Shown one piece after another: positions 26,116 to 37,724 of a stretch of DNA of 64,000 nt. The notes beneath the pieces were generated by a model. It worked only from the letters and a program-made list of their open reading frames with translations, searched no databases and was not told where the DNA came from. Both the position numbers and the translations under genes were made by a program. Source of the DNA: Temnothorax longispinosus (Eukaryota > Arthropoda > Insecta > Hymenoptera > Formicidae); the NCBI RefSeq assembly GCF_030848805.1, contig NC_092368.1, forward strand, positions 19,843,875 to 19,907,874, in the 5' to 3' direction. Position 1 is the stretch's first letter, and each line of letters opens with the position of its first letter.

Positions 26116-27966
26116 GGTAATTTTTTAGATTAACGTACTCTCCTCCTTTAACCTTGACATGTGTTGTCCTGAGTAACTTTTTCTTATAACTTATCGTCGG
26201 TCATTATTTAAAAGTTATGAACAAACAAATTTAAATGAAATATACTAATATTTTGCGTGTATCGTTTAGTTTGCGAAAAACCTTTATTTTGCGTGTATCG
26301 TTTATTTTGCGAGAACTCCTTATTTTGCGTGTATCGTTTATTTTGCGAGAAACCCTTATTTTGCGTGTATCATTTATTTTGCGAGAACTCCTTATTTTGC
26401 GCGTATCGTTTATTTTGCGAGAAATTCTTATTTTGCGTGTATCGTTTCTTTTGCGAGAAATCCCTATTTTGCGTGTATCGCATTATCTTGCGAGGAACCT
26501 TTGTTTTACGTGTATCGTTCCCTCAGAGAGAAACATTTATTTTGCGGGTACCGTTTGTTCTACGAGAAATCCTTATTTTGTGTATATTGTTCCTTTGGCG
26601 AGAATTACTTTTATTTTGCGGGGTTTGTGCGTTCTGCGAGGCATACTACTTTTGCGTGCATCGTCTATCCGGCGAAAGATACATACTTATTCCGCGTGTA
26701 CCGTTCATTTGGCGGAACTTACTAACTTGGCGTGCGTCGTTTATTCGGCGAGAAAGACGTATTTTGCGTACATCAATTCCCCCGCGGGAGGTACGGATTC
26801 GGCGAGTACCGTTCCTTTCACGAGAACTCTCCGTTCACGTGCATTATTCCTTGGGCGGACGATTTCTAGCAGCGCGTACCGTTCTCTGGCGCGTAGTCTC
26901 TCTGCGCGGATATAAAGTAGAGTCATTTTAAGTAATTGTTTCCTATTCGGTGTGACGTGGTGGATGTGGTCCTAATGATGGATCTCAGGATTGGGGCATA
27001 CTTGGCCCTACGATAGAAACTGACGGAACACATAACGTCACACTTATTTTTATTTCGTCGGAGAGTACCACTCGGATTATAAGCCGTCTATTCGTCTGGG
27101 CAGAGGCCCTAGGGCCCTGAAGGGCCCGAAGTATTGCGTATCGTGGATGGTTGCCCTTGGCAGACTTTCGGCGGGGAATAGTTGATCACGCCCTCGTTAG
27201 AACCTCACGCGAACGGAGCGTGACTCCCGTGGAGTAAACACGATCAAGCGTTTTCGTAAATATTATCTCGCGTTCTGTACCGATGCAGTTACGGGCCCAG
27301 ATGATGTATCTATCCAGTCGGAATTCTCCCTAGTGTTATTATACGTGATATTATGACCTTTTGATATGCTTTGTGTTGTGATCTTATATTATATCAGTTA
27401 CGAACGAAGTTTGGTGTATTTCGACGCTGCCTAACCACAGCCAACTCTTCTAGACTCGGCCATCCGCTGAATCCCGACCTTTGACCGACTAAACTGAGCA
27501 GCTGTCGCGACCGGCCGGAGCCCGTGAGAGTATTGCGAGTAATTCAAGTATTGAGAGCAACTGAGAGTATTTAGCGTTTCGAGACAAAGGTGGTGTGGCC
27601 TTCTCCACACCTGGCGCCCAACAATTTCGCGTGTAGTTTTTTTGGAGTTTCGAAGGGCTCTGCCACCCGGTCTAGATTTGGGTCGTTCTCCCGTCGCGCC
27701 GAACCGCTCCGCGACCGAAGAGACGTCGCAGTGGCAAAACAAGAAGGTCTCTTATTGTACGGTCTGTCTATACACACATATCAGTAAATTACTTCCTTTA
27801 GCACTGACACAATTAAACTATTATATTTTTCGAACTTTTTTGTTCTTAACTTTTAAATAAGCAATGACCGACGATTAAGTTATAAATAAAAGTTACTCAG
27901 GGTTATATCAAGGTTTAATGTTATTGGAGGGGAGTACGCGTTAATCTAAATAATTACCACATACAT
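26116..27966. mobile_element. Composite element with about 110-bp inverted ends
   Basis: 26,116-26,230 (ggtaatt..agattaacg, tgagtaactttttcttataa, cgtcggtcatt) is the inverse of 27,838-27,966 with small indels. Between them lie the 36-bp array (26,252-26,900) and about 0.9 kb of GC-richer DNA. At 27,612 there is tggcgcccaac, a word common in retroelement primer sites, but no retroelement gene follows. Probably a non-autonomous element that has captured or amplified sequence. Confidence 0.55.
26252..26900. repeat. 36-bp tandem array with one-way decay
   Basis: The unit ttttgcgtgtatcgtttatt plus ttgcgagaactcctta is almost exact in the first six copies and progressively worse to the right, about 18 units in all. 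Because the unit is 12 codons long and lacks stops, two plus-strand frames stay open for over 220 codons (repeats of LFCVYRLFCEN in one). I regard these as by-products of the array. Confidence 0.85.
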
Positions 27967-28431
27967 TTTATAAATATGATTAAAGAAGTCATTAAGACGC
28001 AACTATTGTGTTAAAATGCAAATATTACAAAAGACAGACGTGCCCAAGACGATAAAAATAACTTTAAATAATAATTTAATAAATAAATTATTATAGATAT
28101 ATTAAGGCTTAAGGTGTGTGGTTGACGTTTCGCTGCGGAGCGGGTGGCTCGGCAGGAGGAAAGCCAGGGTTAGATTTTCGTCGCGTGAAATAAACGAGTT
28201 TTAGCAAATAAATATGTAGAATGCATTCAATTACTGTTTCTTAAGGCTTAAAAAAAGTTGGTACAATTGAAATCCAAATACGTTATTATCCACGTTGAAA
28301 TGTGACAATAATAAATGTGGTCCCGTTTTATTTTTACAATTTCTTGATAACTATAAAGATAAATCACTTCAGTCTTCGAAAAAGTTCTTTCTAAATATGT
28401 AAAGCATTATTTGCATTATGTCCCGTGTATA

Positions 28432-28435
<4 letters not shown>
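27967..28435. other. No gene recognised downstream of the P450
   Basis: This is where a nearby terminal P450 exon could lie on the minus strand. I translated 28,261-28,400 in all minus frames and read the rest by eye, and found no match to the post-heme segment. Confidence 0.4.

Positions 28436-28493
<58 letters not shown>
28436..28493. repeat. (GA)n microsatellite
   Basis: A GA tract with two AAA interruptions, just 3' of the last P450 exon seen. Confidence 0.9.
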
Positions 28494-28658
28494 TATAACT
28501 TCAATAATTAATTACTCAACAATTATGCAGACAATTGTTTTCAACTTTAGCATGGACGACAGATTCCCGTAGACAAATATCCTCCATAAATTTCAACCAA
28601 TTTTTATCATATTGATTTGAGCAACCACACACCTTAGTGGATTTATTCATATCCTTAC

Positions 28659-31064
28659 CAATGCACTTTCGTCTGCCTCCTCCAAATGGCAAAAAGGTAA
28701 AACGATGCCTTTTCGCTTTCTCATCTTCTGCGAATCGTTCCGGATCAAATCTTTCCGGATCTGGGTATATCGAGGGATCTCGATGCAGCCCAAGCACCGG
28801 TATAACGATAGGAATCCCTTTGGGGATGCGAATGTTCACTATTGGCAAGTCTATATCTTTAGTGCAGATTCGGTTCAACATTGGGATAGGTGGATATTTT
28901 CTAAGAGTTTCTGGATATGTAAAAGAAAGGTATAAAGATATATTTGATAAAAAATACAAGCAATTTATCTAAACTTACATATTAATAACAAAATATTATT
29001 GTTACTTATTGTAATACTTACCATTTATTACTTTTTCAAGATATGTCATTTCGTTTACGGCCTCATAGGTCAGACCACCATGCTTTTCCAATATTTCGTC
29101 AATTTCCTGACGAACTTTGTCTTGAATATCTTGATTTTCCGCTAATTCATATATAGCGAACATTGACGTCGCCGCGGAGGTTTCGAAGCCAGCTAGGAAA
29201 AAGATAAAACTTTGGCTAGTAGCTTCTTCCATAGTAAGTTTATTTACGGTTGCTGCAAGTGAATAAAATAATGTAGTTTTTTAAATGATCTGTTTAAAAA
29301 AAAATCTTAATTATTTATTTTCAAAACTGCAACATATATGAGATAATAGATGTGAATTTTTAAGACATGTAGGGAAACTGCGGGTATTAATGTAATATAT
29401 AATATGTAAAAATATATATTTACATGTTACGTCGGTCTTCTCATCATTGTCAGACTCAACCTCGTAGCCATTGTCCATCAATTGAATGAGAATATTCATA
29501 AAATCGTATCTTATTATTTCTTTATGCCCTCTTCTATTTTTTACACTTTTTCGAAATAGGTTCGTGAAAAAGGTGTTGACTGATCGGTCTATGAGGGGAA
29601 TTGAAAATAAATCCATAATTCCAGGCATAGACATATTCAGGATAATTCTTGAAATTTTTATCCGTAAAATATTTTTGCTTTGTTTTCGATATTCATTATT
29701 TGATTCTTCAATGCAATTTGATTTTATACCAAATACCGTTGACATGATTACATCAGTGGTGTATCTGTTGGTCAAATTGGTAACTAATTTTTAATAACTT
29801 TTATCAAAATGTACGAAACATTAAAGATGTTATAAAATTATAGTATAAGAAATAACTTAAATGAATAAAGAAAGATTGATATATATAAAAATTAAGTTAA
29901 AAGAATTTCATTACGTGAATATGTTATTTATTCTCTTTCATCTTATAATATTTTCACTTTTCGTCTTAAAAACAATATACCTTGCAAACATATCTTTCAT
30001 TTCGACGGAATCTCTCATCTGTGCTTTGGTCTCCAGATAGTTTGTAAGTTCTTCCCCACATTCCTTCACAATATCGAACATTTGCTTTAAATTTTCCGCT
30101 TTAAAAGTGGGCATTAATTTTTTGCGTAAAGTTTTCCATTTCTTTCCATTTATAAAAACCAAATTGTCGAACAATGGATTTATTTTTTCATTAATGTACA
30201 GGCCACGGTCGTGGAAACTTTCAAACTTTTTTGCCAATATTATTTGAATAATGTTCGGATCGGCGATCACCAAGATTGGTTTAAAAAGCAGATACAGTCC
30301 AAAAATACGATGATCTTTATATTTTAAATAGACATCATGAGCATATACACCTGTTGATAAATTTTTCTTTTACATAATTCTGCGTTTTTTTTTTAAGTAA
30401 AAATACAAATAAAAACAGTGTAAATTATTAATAATTTAGTAAAAGTACAAACATATCTGTAATGATTATAAAAAAGAAAGTGATAATAAATTGTGGTATT
30501 TATATAAGTCATATAACGAATTGTATATATAAGGCTTCCTTTCCATAAAAAAATTTTTTATTTAGTTGGCATATTGTTTCTTGATGTAAAAATGATTTTT
30601 TGCAGAATTATATTGCAGATGAAAACATAACTTATCAATTATATAGTCATATATTTTTTGATTAAATATGAATAGAAATCTATCTGGGATTTATTCTACA
30701 CACAATCCTAATTTACCATATTGCTATATTAAAAACTTTGTATTTGTAAATTACTTTTACTTTTAAATTTCAATTTTGTCATTTCTATCTAAATTATTTG
30801 TGTATTTTATTTAATGAAAAATGTGGAGACATTCAAAAAAGTAATTATACACTCACATTGTCTATGTCAATATTATGAAAAGTAATAGAGGTACTCGCCT
30901 GCTTGCTTTCTTCCTGTCATGATGGCTGACATGTTTCCCATTGGAAACGAAGGTGTAGGGTTAAATACATTTCTCTTTTTCCAGAAATTAAAACGGTATT
31001 TATAATATACGTATGTAATTGTCAGGGCAATGATAAAAGCCTCGATTGCTTCAAAAAGTACCAT
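28659..31064 (-). CDS. Cytochrome P450, CYP6-like; five exons, last exon not found
   Basis: Exons 31064-30899, 30350-29981, 29764-29424, 29252-29022 and 28910-28659 join in consistent phase into about 452 residues. An N-terminal membrane helix (FIIALTITYVYY) is followed by a proline hinge (NPTPSFP), I-helix AGFETS, K-helix ETLRKYPP (ExxR), DPERF and heme loop FGGGRRKCIG with the Cys ligand, so this is an ER-anchored haem monooxygenase; insect CYP6-type enzymes usually handle toxins or plant and hydrocarbon compounds. The frame ends at CIG with a good GTAAGG donor, so about 50 residues (L-helix and tail) must come from a sixth exon, which I could not find down to 28 kb. Intron 1 starts GC (CAG|GCGAGT), an allowed minor donor. 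Everything up to CIG looks intact; it is either a gene with a distant last exon or a 3'-truncated copy. Confidence 0.85.
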
Positions 31065-31263
31065 AGTGGATCTGAAACAAGAGAAAAAACTTTTTTATAA
31101 AAAAATTAATAAGGAGATAGCGTACTGTCGACGCTCCCTATAACGATCCCTATAACAATCTCGCGCATAGATCTTATAAATATAAATATAAGCTCAAATA
31201 AAACAAGAGCGAAAATAAAACCGATGTAAGAATAAGACATACATTCATCATACACTTGCATAT

Positions 31264-33025
31264 ATACAGGGTGTATCATTTTAAGTGATTTAACTGAATA
31301 TCTCTTAAAGTAAAAGAGATTGGAAAAATTGTTTCAGACAAAAATTGTCTGGTTCGAAGCTCCCATACAGCACAAAATATTTTTAAAATATTTTTTAGAA
31401 AGATTAAAATAATTTACAAAAATATTTTTAGAATGTTTCTATGTCCGCCAGATCATGTCAGAAAATATTTTCAAAAATATTTTTAAAAGATTGCAAATAA
31501 GTATATTCAATAATATTTGTAAAATCTTTTAGAAATATTGCTTCGAAAAATAAAATATGTTTGACCCAATCAACACTAATTGTTTCACGTTTGAAAGATT
31601 TTTTTAATATTTGAAAAATATACATCTTTACATATCTTTGGAAAATATTTTGTATATTTATAGCATCGAAGTGGTGTTGGGTAAGCCTTGCATTATATTC
31701 ATGGCAAAGACATGTGTCGCGAATGTTATGATTTTGCTTCGTCGGAGGCCTGCTTATTAGATCCCAACTGAAATTTACTTACGAGTTAGTCTTACCATTA
31801 TACATGCTCCGTCTAGCGGCGTCGCGGCGTCGTAGCGAACTAGCACGGAAAGATGTGCTACCGTGCATTTTTCTTAATTATTAAAAATATTTCATAATAT
31901 TTCAAAAATATTTTTAAAAATATTTGAAAAAAGATTATAAAATGGATAAGAAATAAAAATATTTTTTAAATATTTTAAAACAAGATTATGATACAATAAA
32001 TATGTAGATTTGAATTAATATTTCAAAAATATATTTCAAATATTTAAGAAAATTTTGCCTGGATGATAAACAAAAACATTTAGAAAAATATTTTTAAAAG
32101 ATTTTTTAAATATTCTTAAAACTGTTACCACAAAAGGTTTTTAAGCCATTTTAAAATATTCCTAAAATCATTTTAAAATGTTTCTCGCAATATTTTTATA
32201 GAAACATTTAGAAATATTTTTTGAAAACATTTTGTGCTGTATGGAAGAGACATAAAAGATGGTGTCATTGGTTTGACCATGGATGGTCGTTTAACGCTCT
32301 CGTGAACAACACCTTTAATTTCTTAAATGAAAACTCCTATTTTTCAATGCATATTCTTGTAGCTAATCTCGAGAGATTTTCAAAACACTATAATAAAGTA
32401 TTTTTGTGTTAAGAACTTTTGGAATTATGAGGCTTGAAAGTTCTAGTATTTTGACATAAAATACAAAATATCTTGTAAAACATTAATTTTTCTGTTATGC
32501 ACAGAATAATGAGACGAATCAATTGGTATGAAAAAAAGGCACAGTTCCTTTAAGAAAAAATACGTAATTTACAACACGCATCTGCATACTTTTTCTTAAA
32601 AGCAACTATGTCTTTTTTTCATACCAATTGATTCGTCTCATTATTCTGTGCATAAAAGTATTAAGGTAACATTACCGAAAACTTAATGTTTTACAAGATA
32701 TTTTGTATTTTATGTCAAAATACTGGAACTTTTAAGCCTTATAATTCCAAAAGTTCTTAATGAAAAAATACTTTATTATAGTGTTTTGAAAAGCTCTCGA
32801 GATTAGCTACAAGAATATGCATTGAAGAATAGGAGTTTCCATTTAAGAAATTAAAGGTGTCGTTCACGTGAGCTTCAAACGACCATTCATGGTCAAATCA
32901 ATGACACCATCTTATAATTCTTATATCACTTTTCGAATCAAACAACTTTTGTCTGAAATAATTTTTCCAATCTCTTTTACTTCAAGAGATATTCAGCTGA
33001 ATCACTTAAAATATGATACACCCGA
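31264..33025. mobile_element. Foldback element with about 430-bp arms, host of a nested insertion
   Basis: The left arm is 31,264-31,363 plus 32,244-32,575; the right arm is 32,590-33,025. Examples are gtttcagacaaaa / ttttgtctgaaat, catggatggtcgttt and its inverse, and the central aataatgagacgaatcaatt hairpin at 32,508-32,645. The left tip is acagggtgtatcattttaag and the right tip cttaaaatatgatacaccc. The arms are coherent only if the nested element 31,364-32,243 is removed. It is non-coding. A diverged relative lies at 170-402. Confidence 0.8.
31364..32243. mobile_element. Nested element with catacagcacaaaat ends
   Basis: catacagcacaaaatat at 31,364 pairs with attttgtgctgtatg ending at 32,243. 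The interior is mostly diverged aaatatttttaaa words in both orientations plus a GC-richer core at 31,680-31,860. A second, truncated copy begins at 36,208. It splits one arm of the surrounding foldback element, so it is the younger insertion. Confidence 0.7.
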
Positions 33026-33374
33026 TATATATATATAACATCAAAATTTCGCATAATTTTAAATAAACACATCTCATCACAAAATTGTCGTACTTAAAAT
33101 TTTCTTTTTATTTTAAAGGATAAAGTTTCTACTTTAAGGAAACTGGTAAGGTTCAAAATTTCGAAAAATTCGATTTTTGGTTTTTTACATATTCTGGTAG
33201 TGGTGATCCTTTAAGAATATTTCCCAGTTTGGTTTTTTGAAAAATTTGCAAAGCGATGTTATTAGCACGGATGTTATTATCGGAAAACGATTCTGTCGAT
33301 TTTGATGTTGCAGAATGTGTTCTCTCCGCTTTCTGCCTGCTCTATGTTTCCATACCATCTATATAGGAAAAGGC

Positions 33375-34050
33375 TTTTTAATTACTCCGAGCGGATAATC
33401 GCTAAAGCAACTAGGCGGGAGAATAACTTTGAGGAGGTACAGCGGATTGATGGGAGATCTTGAGCGAATATCGCTAGAACAAAAAGATTCTTAATTATCT
33501 TGAGCGAATAACGCTAAGGTAATTAAGCGAGAGAATTTAGAGTTGACGGGAGGTCCTGAGCGAATATCGCTAGAAGTAAGGATTCTTAAATACCTTGAGC
33601 GAATAGCGCTAAGGTAATTAAGCGGGAGAGTTGAAAATTAACGAGAGGTCCTGAGCAAATAACGCTAAGACAAAAAATTCTTAATTACTTTGAACGAGTA
33701 ACGCTAAAGCAATTAAACTGGAGTATTGAGAGGTCCTGAGCAAAGAGCGCTAAGACAAAGTATTCTTAATTACTTCGAGCGAGTAACGCTAAAGCAATTA
33801 AACTGGAGTATTGAGAGGTCCTGAGCGAATATCGCTAAAACAAGAAAAACTGAAAATCCTCTGAGCAGATAATGCTTGAGGGATTTCAGCTGATTGTGAG
33901 TCATGAGAAGCAGAATTACGGGCCGGTAAAGGAGTGCCTTGAGCGTGTTGTCGCTAAGGTAAGGATTCGATAATTATTCTGAGCAAGTAGTGCTAGAGTA
34001 ATTTCGAGAGGAATTATAACAATCTTGAGCGGAGAACGCTAAGATTATTC
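33375..34050. repeat. Degenerate satellite of gagcgaataNcgcta modules
   Basis: About 14 repeats of a palindromic core (agcg-aata-tcgct type) alternate with aattaagcgggag-type and attcttaatta-type spacers, with spacing of roughly 40-75 bases. There is no coding frame. It resembles a decayed higher-order satellite. Confidence 0.7.
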
Positions 34051-34204
34051 GAGACAGGAATAGAATGGCTATTGTGATACAACTCATATACATTTATACG
34101 TGTGCAGGCAATTGAAAGTTAGAGTGAACGAATATTTAAAACTTACTATTTGTTGGAATATATATTATGTATATTACGTATATATATGTATACGTAAAAA
34201 AAAA

Positions 34205-34213
34205 ATATATATA

Positions 34214-34255
<42 letters not shown>
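34205..34255. repeat. (TA)n microsatellite
   Basis: A TA tract directly abutting the hairpin at 34,256; a short TA run also follows the hairpin on the other side, so the hairpin sits within TA repeats. Confidence 0.9.
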
Positions 34256-34258
<3 letters not shown>

Positions 34259-34408
34259 GGTCCAGAAGTATGTTCCGGGACTTTTATTTTTTACATCGGT
34301 ATATTCCAGGACATTTGGTAGTTTCCAGGACAGTCCTGGAAACTGCCAAATGTCCCGGAATATACCGATATCAAAAATAAAAGTCCCGGAACATACTTCC
34401 GGACCTAC
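34256..34408. mobile_element. Near-perfect 153-bp hairpin MITE
   Basis: gtaggtccagaagtatgttc at the left and gaacatacttccggacctac at the right belong to arms of about 74 bases with very few mismatches and almost no loop (centre at tccaggacagtcctgga). TA tracts on both sides fit insertion at TA. A transcript would form a long double-stranded stem. Confidence 0.85.
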
Positions 34409-34779
34409 ATATATATATATATTTCTGTCGGGCGCTGGTGCTGACCGCAGGTCTCGTCGAGTCGCTAGTGAGGGTGATTTGTGGCACTTAGCGCGCACAG
34501 AATTTACTCGCGATTCTTTAGGTTGGCGAACAACAGAAAATTGTCTTTAATATAATATAGTAAACGAAAACTGGGTATACGGACTCAGAAGTGAACTGTC
34601 TCGTGCCGGATCAGAAGTGTGTCCAAGTGCGTAAAGTCGCGATATTTATACAGAATTAAAGAGGCGGGATTATTTTTTAATATGATTCGATTGGTGGAGT
34701 TCTCTTCCGATCGTGACGTAACTTTCGGTTTTTCCCCTATCCCTCCGAGCTAGATATAATTATCTGTTTTTTGCGTAAG

Positions 34780-35950
34780 TGTAAATTCCTTCCCGTGTAC
34801 CATTCTCTCGCGTTATGCATACGTTTTATACATAAATTCTCCCACGTTTAATAAATAAATGGATGTTGATTATCTACCAAAGACATAAAAACGTGTAGTA
34901 CAAGTAATCTAATTTTCTTACTTATTCATTTACATTGAATGGTATATGTCCGTTGTATAACGGAAAAAATATCTGCGTTTTATTCGTGATTATCTATTTA
35001 ATTATGAGAGCAATTAGTTATTATAAGAACGATTTACGTAAACTTTGATAAAACACTTCATAAATTCATAAATTATGATGTTATTAACGAACGACGAATA
35101 TAGTACTTTGATATCTGTTTTCTCTAATTTTTCCTTCCACATCTTACAGGTAAATTGCGTACCATGGTCACTCAAAATTGATTGTGGTTTTCTGATATTT
35201 GGAATGTATTTATTTATAACTTTACTAACACACGTATATGCCGTTGCTTTCTTTATTGGATACAGTGCTACATATTTTGTAAATACGTCTATCATCACAA
35301 ATAAATATTGAACACCTCCTCTGGAAGAGGCCCATATAGGTATAGATCTACTGTTACTAATTCTCGTGGTGACGATGAAATGATTGCTTGATATTTAAAA
35401 CTAAATGTTCTTACTCCGCTTATTCGATCGTACTTATTACGATAATCTGACTTTTTTTCAAACTTATTTTACATGAATCTTTTGTTTAAATAAATAATGT
35501 AGAGAAAATATTTATGTGACATTTATTTAATATCTATTTTGCATTTTATTTAAAATAATGATTTGTAAAAAAAATTACTTGATAGTTATTTAACATCACT
35601 TAAATATTTATTAATTTGTGGAGAGCACAAAGCTTATTCACACGCGAGTCTCAGCCGCGTAAAAAAATGCCACGTGGAATATTCCGAATCTGCGTATATC
35701 TATGTTCAGAATGTATTAGTATATATTAAAATGTTTAGATAAATATCGCTAAATTGACCGGTGCGGCGGAAAAGAAGAAGGTCGCATATAAAAAATCAGC
35801 GTCGTAATACTTGACTATTCGACGCAATACTTTTTTATATTAAGATAATTCCTGTATTTACGCCGCACAAGGATTTACGCCTAATTACTCTATTATGTGC
35901 CTTTAAAGTATTAACTCAGATATATACGCCGCACCTAAGAAAAACTTAAT
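34780..35950. repeat. Dispersed repeat R2, copy 1
   Basis: 34,780-35,075 is the inverse of 41,215-41,525, and 35,396-35,950 is in direct orientation with 41,850-42,420 (shared: gatcgtacttattacgataa, gtggagagcacaaagcttat, cgctaaattgaccg). The two halves have opposite relative orientation, so one copy was rearranged. An integrase fragment sits between the halves here. Confidence 0.8.
35059..35372 (-). pseudogene. Retroelement integrase core fragment
   Basis: The minus strand reads SPRELVTVDLYLYGPLP, then after a small frame change GGVQYLFVMIDVFTKY, YPIKKATAYTCV and QSILSDHGTQF. This is the retroviral-type integrase core (rve) of a Ty3/gypsy-like element, with the first Asp (VDLY) and second Asp (LSDHGTQF) visible. 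The frame break lies near 35,318, and homology stops after VLYSS near 35,080, before the catalytic Glu region. No reverse transcriptase or LTR is seen beside it. It is a dead fragment within R2. Confidence 0.7.
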
Positions 35951-36207
35951 TTATCGAGTACTATTTACTACGTTTAAGGCAAATGAATTATAACAATAAA
36001 AACTTTGTATTGTCTACTAGGGGAGACCGGGGACAAAAGTAACGCGGGGTGAATGTGACAAACGCGATTATTAATAAAAATAACATTCATCCTCCCGGGA
36101 AAAAAAACCTCTTATTTAATCATATCAGTTTATATTAGTAGAAATATGATTATATATATGATCATATAAGAAATGGAAAATATAATTTTAAACAATATTA
36201 TATGGCC

Positions 36208-36440
36208 ATATCCCATACAGCACAAAATGTTTTCAAAAAATATTTCTAAATATTTCTATAAAAATATTGCGAGAAACATTTTAAAATGGTTTTAGGAATA
36301 TTTTAAAATGGTTTAAAAACCTTTTGTGGTAACATTTTTAAGAATATTTTAAGAATCTTTTAAAAATATTTTTAAAAACGTTCTTTTTTATCACCCAGAC
36401 AAAATTTTCTTAAATATTTAAAATGTATTTTTGAAATATT
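36208..36440. repeat. Truncated copy of the catacagcac element
   Basis: catacagcacaaaatgtttt onward matches the right part of the nested element near 32,020-32,243 in inverse orientation (for example gagaaacattttaaaatg, ccttttgtggtaac). It runs into a TA tract at about 36,456-36,495. Confidence 0.65.
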
Positions 36441-36452
36441 ATGAAATATTCT

Positions 36453-36499
<47 letters not shown>

Positions 36500-36504
<5 letters not shown>

Positions 36505-37724
36505 TATATATGCACAATATGATATTGAAGACATTCTTTCGAGCGTGTGTATATTTTGAGGATATTTCGATACTTTAGGGACTAGTCTCAAAAAATCTTT
36601 AGGTTTATCGCATACTTTGGGGACAATTTTATTTTTATATGATTCGTATATTTTGGAGCTTTAAGTTTATATGATTGTGACTGGATAGTGCCACCACAGC
36701 ATATGTCCCCAAACTATATGTTGACTATCTTTTACTTATATAGTTTTATTTATATATTTATTAAATGCTTTCTACTTAATAATAACTGATTTGAGTATTA
36801 TTACTGGTTCAGAATATAAAAATTATTGATGTAAATGTTTTCAAACTGTTTTGAAAAAAACATATCTATACGGAGTAGTACAATATATCTGTATAATAGT
36901 ACACTTTAAAGCATCTTATTTTTATTTGTTTAATTAATGTTGAAGCGACAACAACAAACAATATGCAATTGAAGATTTTATTTATAGAGCAATAAACACA
37001 AAATAATATTAGCAATCTTGTAGTCATTGTATATTTTGAGATTTTTTGAACAAAGACATGTATTAGAGACTGTTCTCTAATTATACAATCAGTGTACTTG
37101 ATGAAAATGTCTTTAGATTAAACATTCTCCCCAAACCCCAACACTCTTATAACATATATATAATATTTTATGTCTTTAAAATAAACGTTTTATCTCAAAA
37201 TGCTTCTCAGGTATATTTTATGTACAGTTTAAGCTAATTCCTTTTGTTTAACAAATTGTTTGAGCCCACCTTTCTTAAAAAAAAATTAAAAATTGTAAGT
37301 TATTATTTAAAGTTTCAAGATAAAAGAAATCAATTTTCAAGACAATTTGTTTGACAATTATTATTATATATATTTAAAAAATATAATTTATTATTATCAA
37401 AAAATTATTTTAAAAATTTGTATTTATATATTCTTTAGAGTGTTTAGAGCTGTCTCTTTGAAGCATTCATTGCACATAAGTCTAGAATCCTAAAATATGC
37501 ATTCAAAATAATAAATATTACATACATATATATTTATTGTCGGCATTCTCTCAGGATAATTGTAGTAATTTCCAATCGCCAACTTTTTCAAATATTTATT
37601 TAAAAATTTTTTAAAGTCTTTAAAATATATATACGCACCTGAATAACTAACACAAGGTTTTTAATATCTTATAACTCAGCAATTATTTAAAATAATTCAA
37701 TTAATGAATAATTTTTATTAGGTA
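36500..37724. other. No gene recognised
   Basis: Very AT-rich DNA with scattered ctttggggac words near 36,550-36,710. No exon or domain was found. Confidence 0.4.

Noticed and set aside
26235..26931. Two plus-strand ORFs over 220 codons
   Set aside because: Both are open because the 36-bp unit is a multiple of three without stops; neither has a domain or a start context.
27612..27622. tggcgcccaac as an LTR-retroelement primer site
   Set aside because: No paired LTR, gag or pol follows, and the word lies inside an inverted-repeat element; chance or a very old solo LTR cannot be separated.
34100..34498. ORFs across the TA tract and hairpin
   Set aside because: Low-complexity and palindromic DNA yields mirror-image ORFs on both strands.
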